NCBI GenBank assembly: GCA_022769185.1
Contig: JALEKG010000045.1
Coordinates: 1 to 34,570, forward strand
Reading direction: 5' to 3'
DNA from: Dorea sp.
Lineage (GTDB): Bacteria > Bacillota > Clostridia > Lachnospirales > Lachnospiraceae
Length of the DNA stretch: 34,570 nt
Shown here: piece by piece, positions 22,183 through 30,437 of the stretch
Layout: the number at the start of each line of letters is the position of its first letter
How positions within the stretch are numbered: position 1 is the stretch's first letter
Translations under genes and position numbers: made by a program
Notes under the pieces: model-generated
What the model saw: only the letters and a program-made list of their open reading frames with translations
Databases searched by the model: none
What the model was told of the DNA's origin: nothing

Positions 22183-22824
22183 ATGAAGAAAGAATTAGAA
22201 TATTTTACCATCGAAGAAGCGTTCGGAGGAAATCAGGATTGGTTTACGAATGTGGTAATGAACATTGGAGGCTGTGCTGCGGCGACTGCATGTGACAGCT
22301 GTATTTATTTTGCAAAGTATCTGGGAATGGAAGAATGGTATCCTTATGACATTTCGCATCTGACAAGAGAAGAATATAAGAGTTTTAGTCAGATGATGAA
22401 ACCGTATCTCCGTCCTCGAGTAGGCGGTGTGAAAAAACTGGAGTGGTATATAGAAGGCCTGGATCGATATGTCCGTGAGATCAATGAAAAGAGGAGTTGT
22501 AAATATCAGATTACAATGGAAGAGTTTTCTGGAGATCATACTTATGAAGAAGCAGCTGAAAAAATCAAGGGACAGATTGAAGCTGGATATCCGGTTCCGT
22601 ATCTTATGCTAAAGCATAAAGATGTGGAACAGTACCGTGATTTTATATGGCATTGGTTTCTGATAGTCGGCTATGAAGAAACAGACACAAAAATGTGGAT
22701 TACGGCAGCAACTTATGGAGAAGCTTCAAGACTTTCTTTAAAAGAATTGTGGGATACAGGGTATGAGGAAAAGGGAGGATTCATCCTGTATTCGGATGTT
22801 AAAAATAAATTAGACCATGAATAA
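22183..22824 (+). CDS. Uncharacterised protein, possible C39/papain-like cysteine-peptidase fold
   Basis: The product is 213 residues from ATG 22183, preceded by AGGTGG; an ATG at 22156 has no ribosome site. I do not recognise a named family. There is no signal peptide and no clear membrane helix. NIGGCAAATACDSC (C31) at the start of a hydrophobic helix and DFIWHWFLIVGYEE (H157) later look like the Cys and His of a C39- or BtrH-like peptidase or transferase fold, and WITAATYGEASRLSLKELWD follows in the place where such folds have a beta hairpin. This is a weak structural analogy. It sits between proC and a cyclophilin, with its own possible promoter. Confidence 0.6.
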   Translation: MKKELEYFTIEEAFGGNQDWFTNVVMNIGGCAAATACDSCIYFAKYLGMEEWYPYDISHLTREEYKSFSQMMKPYLRPRVGGVKKLEWYIEGLDRYVREINEKRSCKYQITMEEFSGDHTYEEAAEKIKGQIEAGYPVPYLMLKHKDVEQYRDFIWHWFLIVGYEETDTKMWITAATYGEASRLSLKELWDTGYEEKGGFILYSDVKNKLDHE

Positions 22825-22915
22825 GAGTCTTTACGGATGGCAGAATATCCGTTACAATAAATGAAGTGTACCGAAATGTACTTGAAAGATAATAAAAGAA
22901 AAGGGGTATTAATCA

Positions 22916-23434
22916 ATGGAAAATCCAATAATTACGATTGAAATGGAAAATGGCGATATTATGAAAGCTGAATTGTATCCGGAAATTGCACCGAATACGG
23001 TCAATAATTTTATTTCACTGGTGAAAAAAGGATATTATGACGGCCTGATTTTTCACCGTGTCATCAGTGGTTTTATGATTCAGGGTGGATGTCCTGATGG
23101 AACCGGAATGGGCGGACCGGGTTATAGTATCAAAGGGGAATTTGCTCAGAATGGATTTACTAATCAGCTGGCTCACTCTGAGGGAGTTCTTTCTATGGCT
23201 CGTGCAATGCATCCGGATTCTGCGGGCTCCCAGTTTTTTATTATGCACAAGAGAGCACCACATCTGGATGGAGCTTACGCTGCATTTGGAAAGATTATTG
23301 AGGGAATGGATGTTGTAAATAAGATCGCTGAGACAGATACGGATTACAGGGACCGTCCGCTTACAGAACAGAAGATGAAAAAGGTGACGGTGGATACATT
23401 TGGAGTAGATTATCCGGAACCGGAAAGAGTATAA
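22916..23434 (+). CDS. Peptidyl-prolyl cis-trans isomerase, cyclophilin type
   Basis: The product is 172 residues without signal peptide, so it is cytosolic. It accelerates proline isomerisation during folding. Motifs: YYDGLIFHRVISGFMIQGGCPDGTGMGGPGY with catalytic R48, F53 and Q56, then LSMARAMHPDSAGSQFFI and HLDGAYAAFGKIIEGMDVV. The active-site aromatic normally found as Trp is in the HLDGAYAAFG segment, where bacterial forms often have another residue. AAAAGGGG precedes ATG 22916. It ends before a hairpin terminator at 23482 and appears to be single-gene. Confidence 0.93.
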   Translation: MENPIITIEMENGDIMKAELYPEIAPNTVNNFISLVKKGYYDGLIFHRVISGFMIQGGCPDGTGMGGPGYSIKGEFAQNGFTNQLAHSEGVLSMARAMHPDSAGSQFFIMHKRAPHLDGAYAAFGKIIEGMDVVNKIAETDTDYRDRPLTEQKMKKVTVDTFGVDYPEPERV

Positions 23435-23481
23435 CAGAATGTTTCCTTAGAATACGATAATCAGATTTATTCTGATATGAG

Positions 23482-23514
23482 TGTGCCACTTCTTGATGAG
23501 GTGGCGCATTTTTC
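23482..23514 (+). terminator. Terminator after the cyclophilin gene
   Basis: TGTGCCACTT (23482-23491) pairs with AGGTGGCGCA (23499-23508) with two G-T pairs, followed by five T residues. Confidence 0.8.
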
Positions 23515-23595
23515 GTATTGAGCATGTCAGAAGGCTGTCGGTGAGAGAGTACATGTATGTATCCGTAAAGAGTGACAGTTATTAGAGGATTCATG

Positions 23596-23623
23596 TTGCA
23601 AAAAAAGGATTGATAACGTACAA
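23596..23623 (+). promoter_or_regulatory. Possible promoter of the ecfA1-ecfA2-ecfT operon
   Basis: TTGCAA (23596-23601) and TACAAT (23618-23623) are 16 bases apart, about 85 bases before ecfA1. I see no riboswitch fold in this leader. Confidence 0.55.
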
Positions 23624-23708
23624 TAGAAAACAGTAAACAATCATGGAATTAAAGTAAACATTTCAAAGTGGAAGAATAGATGGCAGATGAAGGTGGAGGT
23701 ATGAGCCT

Positions 23709-24560
23709 ATGGATATGGTTCAGACAAAGAAACTGATATTTGAATATGAAAAGCGGGATGAGGATGGTAATGTGATCGGAACATCCCGTGCAATTGATGA
23801 AGTTGATATCGATGTAACAGAAGGGCAGTTTATTGCAATTCTTGGACATAATGGGTCGGGCAAATCTACACTTGCCAAGCATATTAATGCGATATTAGTT
23901 CCGACGGAAGGAACAATGTGGGTGGATGGCAGAAATACCAGTGATCCAAATGAAATCTGGAATGTGCGGCAGACGGCTGGTATGGTATTTCAAAATCCAG
24001 ATAATCAGATTATCGGAACCGTTGTAGAAGAAGACGTGGGATTTGGACCTGAAAATCTTGGGGTTCCAACCCAGGAGATCTGGCAGCGTGTAGAAGAGAG
24101 CCTGAAATCCGTCGGAATGATCGAGTACCGCCATCATTCACCAAATAAACTATCCGGAGGGCAGAAGAAGCGGGTGGCGATTGCGGGGGTCGTTGCAATG
24201 GAACCCAAATGCATTGTCCTGGATGAACCAACGGCAATGCTGGATCCAGTGGGAAGAAAAGAAGTCCTGAAGACAGTACAGAAATTGAGAAAGCAGAAAA
24301 ACGTGACAGTGATCCTGATTACTCATTATATGGAAGAAGTGGTAGATGCGGATAAAATATTTGTGATGGATCATGGACGTATTGTGATGGAAGGAACCCC
24401 GAAAGAGATATTTTCACGGGTGGATGAGCTGAAAAGCCTGAGACTCGATGTGCCGCAGGTTACAATTCTGGCAGATGAATTAAAAAAGAGGGGACTGCCG
24501 ATACCGGACGGTGTTTTGAAGAAGGAAGAATTGGTGGAGATATTATGTCAATTAAGATAG
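23709..24560 (+). CDS. ecfA1: Energy-coupling factor transporter ATPase 1
   Basis: The product is a 283-residue ABC ATPase of the EcfA1/CbiO type. Walker A is GHNGSGKST (46-54), the Q-loop is MVFQNPDNQ, the signature is LSGGQKKRVAIAG, Walker B is CIVLDEPTAMLDP and the switch histidine is in ITHYMEE. It pairs with EcfA2 and the membrane protein EcfT to energise several vitamin-binding S components. The QNPDNQIIGTVVEEDVGFGPENLG stretch is typical of EcfA1. It overlaps ecfA2 by 16 bases. GGTGGAGGT lies before the start; ATG 23715 is a possible alternative. No S component is in the window, as expected for a shared group-II ECF module. Confidence 0.93.
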   Translation: MDMVQTKKLIFEYEKRDEDGNVIGTSRAIDEVDIDVTEGQFIAILGHNGSGKSTLAKHINAILVPTEGTMWVDGRNTSDPNEIWNVRQTAGMVFQNPDNQIIGTVVEEDVGFGPENLGVPTQEIWQRVEESLKSVGMIEYRHHSPNKLSGGQKKRVAIAGVVAMEPKCIVLDEPTAMLDPVGRKEVLKTVQKLRKQKNVTVILITHYMEEVVDADKIFVMDHGRIVMEGTPKEIFSRVDELKSLRLDVPQVTILADELKKRGLPIPDGVLKKEELVEILCQLR

Positions 24561-25399
24561 AACATTTGAATTATATATATAGTCCCGGGACGGCTTATGA
24601 AAAACAGGCGCTTAAGGATATCTGCCTGGAGATTCCTCATGGAGAATTTGTTGGAATTATCGGACATACAGGATCTGGGAAATCTACACTTATACAACAT
24701 TTGAATGGATTGATCAAAGCAACCAGCGGAGCGTTATATTATAATGGAGAGAATATCTATGCAGAAGGTTATAATATGAAAGAACTGCGAAATCAGGTAG
24801 GGCTGGTCTTTCAATATCCGGAGCATCAGCTGTTTGAAATAGATGTTATTACAGATGTATGTTTTGGACCAAAAAATCAGGGGCTTGGGAAAGAAGAGTG
24901 TGAGGCTCGTGCGCTGGAAGCATTACAACTGGTCGGACTGAAAGAAAAGTATTATAAATCATCTCCATTTGAACTGTCCGGAGGACAGAAACGTCGCGTG
25001 GCAATTGCAGGAGTGCTTGCAATGAAGCCTAAAGTGCTGGTACTTGATGAGCCGACTGCGGGGCTCGATCCGAAAGGAAGAGATGATATCCTGAATCAGA
25101 TCGCATATCTGCATCAGCAGACAGATATGACGGTTATTCTGGTGTCTCACAGTATGGAAGATATTGCAAGATATGCAGACCGCATTATTGTAATGAATAA
25201 AGGAAGTGTTATGTATAATGACAAGCCTAAGAATGTATTTGCACATTATCAGGAACTGGAGAAAATAGGACTTGCAGCTCCGCAAGTCACATATATCATG
25301 CATGATCTGAAAGAACAGGGCTTTCCGGTGGAGGTAAATGTTACGACGGTCGAGGAAGCAGCGGATGAGATCATGAAGGTACTGGAGAAGAAACAATGA
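24545..25399 (+). CDS. ecfA2: Energy-coupling factor transporter ATPase 2
   Basis: The product is a 284-residue partner of EcfA1. Walker A is GHTGSGKST (40-48), the Q-loop is LVFQYPEHQLFEIDV, the signature is LSGGQKRRVAIAG, Walker B is VLVLDEPTAGLDP and the switch histidine is in VSHSMED. The QYPEHQLFE sequence is the usual mark of EcfA2. It overlaps ecfA1 by 16 bases and ecfT by 4 (ATGA), so the three proteins should be made in fixed ratio. Both ATPases are cytosolic and sit on EcfT at the inner face of the membrane. Confidence 0.93.
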   Translation: MSIKIEHLNYIYSPGTAYEKQALKDICLEIPHGEFVGIIGHTGSGKSTLIQHLNGLIKATSGALYYNGENIYAEGYNMKELRNQVGLVFQYPEHQLFEIDVITDVCFGPKNQGLGKEECEARALEALQLVGLKEKYYKSSPFELSGGQKRRVAIAGVLAMKPKVLVLDEPTAGLDPKGRDDILNQIAYLHQQTDMTVILVSHSMEDIARYADRIIVMNKGSVMYNDKPKNVFAHYQELEKIGLAAPQVTYIMHDLKEQGFPVEVNVTTVEEAADEIMKVLEKKQ

Positions 25400-26220
25400 T
25401 AAGAGATATAACAATTGGACAATACTATCCTGCAAAAAGCATACTTCACAGACTGGATCCAAGGGTGAAACTGGTCGGAACACTTTTTTATCTGGTGTCC
25501 TTATTTCTGTTCAGCAGTATTTCGGGATATCTAATAACTACTCTATTTCTGATCGCGGTGATCCGCGTGTCAAAAGTGCCATTTTCATATATTGTAAAGG
25601 GATTGAGACCGATTATTATGTTGTTGATGATCACGGTACTTTTTAATTTATTCTTGACCAGAAATGGGGAAGTGTTATTTCATGCATGGATCTTTACCAT
25701 TACAGAAGGAGGACTACGGACTGCAGTATACATGGCCATCAGATTGATCTATCTGATCATAGGGTCATCCCTTATGACATTTACAACGACACCAAATGAG
25801 CTGACGGATGGAATAGAGGCACTGCTTCATCCATTGAATAAGATACATGTTCCGGTTCATGAAGTCGCAATGATCATGTCCATTGCCCTTCGATTTATTC
25901 CGATTCTTTTGGAAGAGACAGACAAGATTATGAAGGCTCAGCTTGCACGTGGTGCAGATCTTGAAAGCGGAAATATTATTCAGAAAGCAAAAAGCATGAT
26001 ACCGATTCTGGTTCCACTTTTTGTATCTGCATTCCGCCGTGCCAACGATTTGGCAATGGCAATGGAAGCAAGATGTTATCGCGGAGGCGAAGGGCGGACA
26101 AAAATGAAACCACTTCATTATGAAAAAAGAGACGTAATGGCTTATGTTGTTGTAATTGTATATGTAATTGTAGTTGTGGCGGTTGGAAGATGCGTTCCAC
26201 TGCACATTGGAGTACTTTAA
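25396..26220 (+). CDS. ecfT: Energy-coupling factor transporter transmembrane protein
   Basis: The product is a 274-residue membrane protein. It starts IRDITIGQYYPAKSILHRLDPRVKLVGTLFYLVSLF, the family N-terminus, has about five to six hydrophobic segments, and carries the coupling-helix motifs with Ala-Arg-Gly: QLARGADLESG near residue 185 and AMEARCYRGGEGRT near residue 225, which contact the two ATPases. It recruits vitamin-binding S components. Its ATG overlaps the ecfA2 stop. After it come a palindromic repeat and truA, a gene order common in Firmicutes ECF loci. Confidence 0.93.
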   Translation: MIRDITIGQYYPAKSILHRLDPRVKLVGTLFYLVSLFLFSSISGYLITTLFLIAVIRVSKVPFSYIVKGLRPIIMLLMITVLFNLFLTRNGEVLFHAWIFTITEGGLRTAVYMAIRLIYLIIGSSLMTFTTTPNELTDGIEALLHPLNKIHVPVHEVAMIMSIALRFIPILLEETDKIMKAQLARGADLESGNIIQKAKSMIPILVPLFVSAFRRANDLAMAMEARCYRGGEGRTKMKPLHYEKRDVMAYVVVIVYVIVVVAVGRCVPLHIGVL

Positions 26221-26229
26221 ATTGTAGAT

Positions 26230-26306
26230 GGGGACGGAGGATTTTTAATAATCCTCCGTCCCCAATTAATAAATGCCCTGTCCCAAATTGATAATTACCC
26301 TGTCCC
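26230..26306. repeat. GC-rich palindromic intergenic repeat with two CCCTGTCCC units
   Basis: GGGGACGGAGGATT (26230-26243) pairs perfectly with AATCCTCCGTCCCC (26250-26263) around TTTAAT. It is followed by CCCTGTCCC at 26276-26284 and again at 26298-26306, a 22-base period within AT-rich imperfect copies. The GC content is unlike the neighbouring spacers. It may be a dispersed palindromic element, and as RNA it could end or attenuate the ecf transcript. A T-run is lacking. Confidence 0.75.
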
Positions 26307-26317
26307 GGGAGGTTGTT

Positions 26318-27070
26318 ATGAAAAGAGTCAGACTATTTGTCGCATACGATGGTACCAATTATTGTGGCTGGCAGGTTCAGCCGAATGGTATCACAATTGA
26401 GGAAAAATTGAATAAATCATTGAAGGATTTGACTGGAGAGGAAATTCATGTTATTGGTGCCAGTAGAACGGATTCTGGTGTGCATGCGCTGGGGAATGTA
26501 GCGGTATTTGATACGAATTCGTCGATTCCTCCGGAACGTTTTGCATACGCTTTGAATCAGAGACTTCCGGAAGATATTGTGGTTGTCAGATCAGATGAAG
26601 TGTCGCTCCAATGGCATCCGCGCCATCAGAATGAAATTATGAAGATATATGAATATCATATTTATAATGCGCAGGTTCCGAATCCTTTAAAGAGTAGATA
26701 TAGTGTGTTTGTTTCGTTCCCTTTGAATGTTGATCAGATGAGAAAAGGTGCAGATTTTATTAAAGGGGAGCATGATTTTGCAAGCTTTTGCAATATCAGG
26801 ACGAATACTTTGGATACAGTCAGGACAGTGTATGATATTAATATTACAAAAAAAGGACCGGATATCACAATCCGAGTGACCGGAAACGGTTTTTTATATA
26901 ATATGGTCCGGATTATAGCCGGAACTTTAATTCGAGTGGGACGCGGTTTTTATGAACCTGAAAAAATAAAGGATATTCTGGACGCAAGAAAGCATACTTC
27001 GGAAGGAGTTACGGCGCCACCAAATGGATTGGTATTAAAAGAAATTGTATATGGGAAAGAAGAAAAGTGA
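26318..27070 (+). CDS. truA: tRNA pseudouridine synthase A (copy 2)
   Basis: The product is 250 residues from ATG 26318, chosen because GGGAGG lies just before it; the frame is open further up into the repeat. The N-terminus MKRVRLFVAYDGTNYCGWQ and the catalytic ASRTDSGVHALGN with D52 match TruA, as does GNGFLYNMVRIIAGTLIRVG. Compared with the copy at 15385 it has clearly different flanking residues (RTDSG against RTDAG), so the two are distant paralogues. Its position after ecfA1-ecfA2-ecfT is the conserved Firmicutes order, so this is probably the ancestral copy. An AT-rich 8-bp inverted repeat follows (27146-27182). Confidence 0.93.
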   Translation: MKRVRLFVAYDGTNYCGWQVQPNGITIEEKLNKSLKDLTGEEIHVIGASRTDSGVHALGNVAVFDTNSSIPPERFAYALNQRLPEDIVVVRSDEVSLQWHPRHQNEIMKIYEYHIYNAQVPNPLKSRYSVFVSFPLNVDQMRKGADFIKGEHDFASFCNIRTNTLDTVRTVYDINITKKGPDITIRVTGNGFLYNMVRIIAGTLIRVGRGFYEPEKIKDILDARKHTSEGVTAPPNGLVLKEIVYGKEEK

Positions 27071-27226
27071 ACAATATAGTAAAAATGACTGATTCTATTT
27101 TTTGAAAATTGCAAAAAAATCTTCATAACTTGAAAGAAAAAAATAAAAATCAGCAAAAAAAGACTATACAAAGCCTGATTTTATGTTAATATATTAAATA
27201 CATTAATTCACAGGGAGGATTGAATT

Positions 27227-29209
27227 ATGGAAAAGTTTTTAAACATTGTTCCGGTTCTTGGTCTTCTTGGTCTTTTGTTTGCAGTTTATCTTGCTGCGAA
27301 GGTAAATAGACAGGACCCCGGAACAGAAAGAATGAAGGAGATTGCATCTGCAATCAGCGATGGAGCACAGGCGTTCCTGACAGCAGAGTATAAAATTTTA
27401 GTAGTCTTTGTTGGGGTGCTTTTTGTGCTGATAGGTATTGGAATTGGTAACTGGATCACGGCAGTCTGCTTTGTGGTAGGAGCTTTATTTTCAACGCTGG
27501 CAGGTTTCTGTGGAATGAAAGTTGCTACCAGGGCAAATGTCAGAACTGCGAATGCGGCAAGAGAAAAAGGAATGAACAAAGCTCTTTCCATTGCTTTCTC
27601 AGGCGGAGCAGTAATGGGAATGTGTGTTGCAGGTTTTGGTGTGTTTGGTGTAAGTGTTATCTATATTCTTACAAAAGATGTAGACATTATTACCGGGTTC
27701 AGCCTTGGAGCTTCTTCTATCGCTTTATTTGCCCGTGTCGGCGGTGGTATTTATACAAAAGCTGCGGATGTCGGAGCTGACCTTGTTGGTAAGGTGGAGG
27801 CAGGAATCCCGGAGGATGATCCGCGTAACCCTGCTGTTATTGCTGATAACGTAGGTGACAATGTAGGTGACGTTGCCGGAATGGGCGCCGACTTATTTGA
27901 ATCTTATGTGGGAGCGCTGATTTCTGCATTGACACTTGGAAGTGTGTATTTTAGTGTGGAAGGAGCCGTTTTCCCGTTATTGATCGCAGGACTTGGACTT
28001 GCGGCATCTATTCTCGGGACCTTCTTTGTTAAAGGCGATGAAAATTCTAACCCGCATAAGGCACTGAAAATGGGATCCTACATATCCAGTCTTCTGGTGC
28101 TGATCATTGCATTTATTTTTAGTAAATATTTCTTTGGTGATTTTAAAGCCGCAATTGCGATCGTTGCCGGACTGGTAGTAGGCCTTCTGATCGGTATTAT
28201 CACAGAAGTGTATACATCAGGTGATTATAAATCCGTAAAAGAGATTGCAGAACAATCTGAGACAGGTTCTGCGACAACCATTATCAGTGGTCTTGCTGTT
28301 GGTATGAAATCTACAGCAATTCCAATTCTTCTGATCTGTATCGGTATTTTTGCAGCATATCAGGCATGCGGACTTTACGGCATTGCTCTTGCAGCAGTAG
28401 GTATGTTATCTACAACGGCGATTACAGTTGCCGTTGATGCTTATGGCCCGATTGCAGATAACGCAGGTGGTATTGCAGAAATGTCTGGTCTTGATTCCGA
28501 AGTACGTCAGATTACGGATAAACTGGATGCAGTAGGAAATACAACCGCTGCTATGGGAAAAGGATTTGCGATTGGTTCTGCAGCATTGACAGCCCTTGCT
28601 TTATTTGTATCTTATGCGGAAGCAGTAAAGCTGGACAGTATTGATATTCTGGACAGCCGTGTTATTATCGGTCTGTTAATTGGAGGTATGCTTCCATTCC
28701 TGTTCTCAGCCATGACTATGTCATCTGTATCAAAAGCAGCATACCAGATGATTGAAGAAGTAAGACGTCAGTTTAAGACAATGCCTGGAATTATGGAAGG
28801 AACAACAAAACCAGATTATAAGTCCTGTGTTGCAATTTCAACAACTGCAGCATTAAAGGAAATGCTGGTTCCTGGAATCATGGCAGTTTTAGCGCCGTTA
28901 GCAGTAGGTATTCTGTTGGGGCCTGCTTCTTTGGGCGGTCTGCTTGCAGGAGCCTTGGTTACAGGCGTAATGATGGCAATCTTTATGTCTAATGCAGGTG
29001 GTGCATGGGACAATGCGAAAAAATATATTGAGGACGGAAACCACGGCGGAAAAGGAAGCGAAGCCCATAAGGCTGCTGTTGTTGGAGATACTGTTGGAGA
29101 TCCGTTCAAAGACACATCAGGACCATCTATTAATATCCTGATTAAACTGATGACGATTGTTTCACTGGTATTTGCACCACTATTCCTGTCAATCGGAGGA
29201 TTATTATAA
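27227..29209 (+). CDS. hppA: Membrane-bound ion-pumping pyrophosphatase, K+-stimulated type
   Basis: The product is a 660-residue polytopic membrane protein with many hydrophobic helices. It hydrolyses pyrophosphate to pump Na+ or H+ across the cytoplasmic membrane. The substrate site is [35 protein letters not shown], repeated in spirit by [16 protein letters not shown] and [16 protein letters not shown]. The residue that separates potassium dependence is Ala in GNTTAAMG (A441), whereas potassium-independent enzymes have Lys, so this is the K+-stimulated class. Na+ rather than H+ pumping is likely by relatedness but is not decided here. Strong GGGAGG precedes ATG 27227. A terminator follows at 29244. 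Confidence 0.94.
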   Translation: MEKFLNIVPVLGLLGLLFAVYLAAKVNRQDPGTERMKEIASAISDGAQAFLTAEYKILVVFVGVLFVLIGIGIGNWITAVCFVVGALFSTLAGFCGMKVATRANVRTANAAREKGMNKALSIAFSGGAVMGMCVAGFGVFGVSVIYILTKDVDIITGFSLGASSIALFARVGGGIYTKAADVGADLVGKVEAGIPEDDPRNPAVIADNVGDNVGDVAGMGADLFESYVGALISALTLGSVYFSVEGAVFPLLIAGLGLAASILGTFFVKGDENSNPHKALKMGSYISSLLVLIIAFIFSKYFFGDFKAAIAIVAGLVVGLLIGIITEVYTSGDYKSVKEIAEQSETGSATTIISGLAVGMKSTAIPILLICIGIFAAYQACGLYGIALAAVGMLSTTAITVAVDAYGPIADNAGGIAEMSGLDSEVRQITDKLDAVGNTTAAMGKGFAIGSAALTALALFVSYAEAVKLDSIDILDSRVIIGLLIGGMLPFLFSAMTMSSVSKAAYQMIEEVRRQFKTMPGIMEGTTKPDYKSCVAISTTAALKEMLVPGIMAVLAPLAVGILLGPASLGGLLAGALVTGVMMAIFMSNAGGAWDNAKKYIEDGNHGGKGSEAHKAAVVGDTVGDPFKDTSGPSINILIKLMTIVSLVFAPLFLSIGGLL

Positions 29210-29243
29210 TTTTATAAAATCATTTGTCAAATGAAAATACGCA

Positions 29244-29283
29244 ACAGTATTGTCAGTGAAAATCTGGCAATACTGTTTTTATG
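29244..29283 (+). terminator. Terminator after the pyrophosphatase gene
   Basis: ACAGTATTGTCAG (29244-29256) pairs with CTGGCAATACTGT (29264-29276) with one G-T pair, followed by TTTTTATG. Confidence 0.9.
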
Positions 29284-29404
29284 TTTCCTTTTTTGGGAAA
29301 ATATCGGTTCGGAAAGACTGGAATCATGGGAAGGATTGTGATAAGATATGTTTCGTAACTTATCGGACAAAGAGAAGATTTAGTATAGAAAAGAGGCAAT
29401 TTAT

Positions 29405-30412
29405 ATGGCAAAAGTAGATATTATATCTGGTTTTTTAGGAGCAGGAAAAACAACATTTATTAAAAAACTAATCCAGGATGTATTTACTGGAGAAAAGCTG
29501 GTCTTAATTGAAAATGAGTTTGGAGAAATTGGAATTGATGGAGGGTTTCTGAAGGATGCAGGTATTGAGATCACAGAGATGAATTCTGGATGTATCTGCT
29601 GCACTTTGGTAGGAGATTTCAGCATTGCCCTTCAAAAGGTATTAGAAGAATATCAGCCGGATCGTGTTATTATCGAACCATCCGGTGTAGGAAAACTATC
29701 TGATGTTGCAAAAGCAATTGAAAATGTGAAAAAAGACGCAGATATTGAAATTGATGGCAGAATTACAGTTGTAGATGGTAAAAAGGCGAAAATGTATATG
29801 AAAAATTTTGGAGAGTTTTTCAAAGATCAGGTGGAACATGCATCTACCATCGTTGTCAGTCGTACACAGATGATGTCAGACGAAAAGATTGAAGAATGTG
29901 TTCATATGCTTAGAGAAGAAAATGCAGAAGCAACAATTATTTCTACTCCATGGGATATGCTGGGAGGAGAAGCAATCCGCCATGCTCTGACGAAAGGTAC
30001 AGAGATCGAGGAGTTCCTGGAAGAATATGATCATCACCACGAGCATGATCATGAAGAATGCTGCGGTCATGAACATCATCACGAGCATGGTCATGGAGAA
30101 TGCTGTGATCATGACCATCATCACCATCATCATGCGGATGAAGTGTTTACAAGCTGGGGGAAGGAAACCGTGCATAAATATACAGAGGATGAGCTGGAAT
30201 ATCTGGTGAAAGTGTTATCAGAAACATCTGCTTATGGAACGATTTTACGTTCAAAAGGAATCGTACAGATGGCAGATGGAACATGGAAGCAGTTTGACCT
30301 TGTGCCGGAAGAGTATGAGGTGAGAGACGGACAGGCTGATTATACGGGACGTATTTGCGTGATTGGAACGGATCTGAAGGAAGATGAGCTTTTAAAGCTG
30401 TTTCATATATAG
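29405..30412 (+). CDS. G3E/COG0523 GTPase with His-rich metal-binding insert
   Basis: The product is 335 residues of the CobW/P47K class of SIMIBI GTPases, which deliver or insert metal ions. Walker A is GFLGAGKTT (9-17), ENEFGEIGIDG (36-46) follows, and the metal-binding CxCC is SGCICCTL (C63, C65, C66). IEPSGVGK is the Walker B-like region. Between about 208 and 243 there is a run of His, Asp and Glu with two ECC pairs, including six histidines in a row, which would store or sense zinc, nickel or a similar metal. The C-terminal CobW domain follows (ILRSKGIVQMADGTWKQFDL). It is followed after 25 bases by a second G3E-type gene, so the two are probably co-transcribed. The client metal is unknown. 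Confidence 0.9.
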   Translation: MAKVDIISGFLGAGKTTFIKKLIQDVFTGEKLVLIENEFGEIGIDGGFLKDAGIEITEMNSGCICCTLVGDFSIALQKVLEEYQPDRVIIEPSGVGKLSDVAKAIENVKKDADIEIDGRITVVDGKKAKMYMKNFGEFFKDQVEHASTIVVSRTQMMSDEKIEECVHMLREENAEATIISTPWDMLGGEAIRHALTKGTEIEEFLEEYDHHHEHDHEECCGHEHHHEHGHGECCDHDHHHHHHADEVFTSWGKETVHKYTEDELEYLVKVLSETSAYGTILRSKGIVQMADGTWKQFDLVPEEYEVRDGQADYTGRICVIGTDLKEDELLKLFHI

Positions 30413-30437
30413 AAAATAAGGTAAAGAAGGTGAGAAT

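Noticed and set aside
23701-23736. Possible 11-residue leader peptide overlapping the start of ecfA1 (ATG 23701 to TGA)
   Set aside because: The purine-rich ribosome site directly abuts this ATG with no spacing and fits ATG 23709 better. There is no amino-acid bias or attenuator to suggest a leader function.
27146-27182. AAAATCAG/CTGATTTT inverted repeat between truA copy 2 and the pyrophosphatase gene
   Set aside because: The 8-bp AT-rich arms with a long loop are too weak to call a terminator or operator in this AT-rich spacer.
29876-30209. Open frames on both strands across the His-rich part of the G3E gene
   Set aside because: They are created by the repetitive His/Asp codons; they lack ribosome sites and resemble no protein family.
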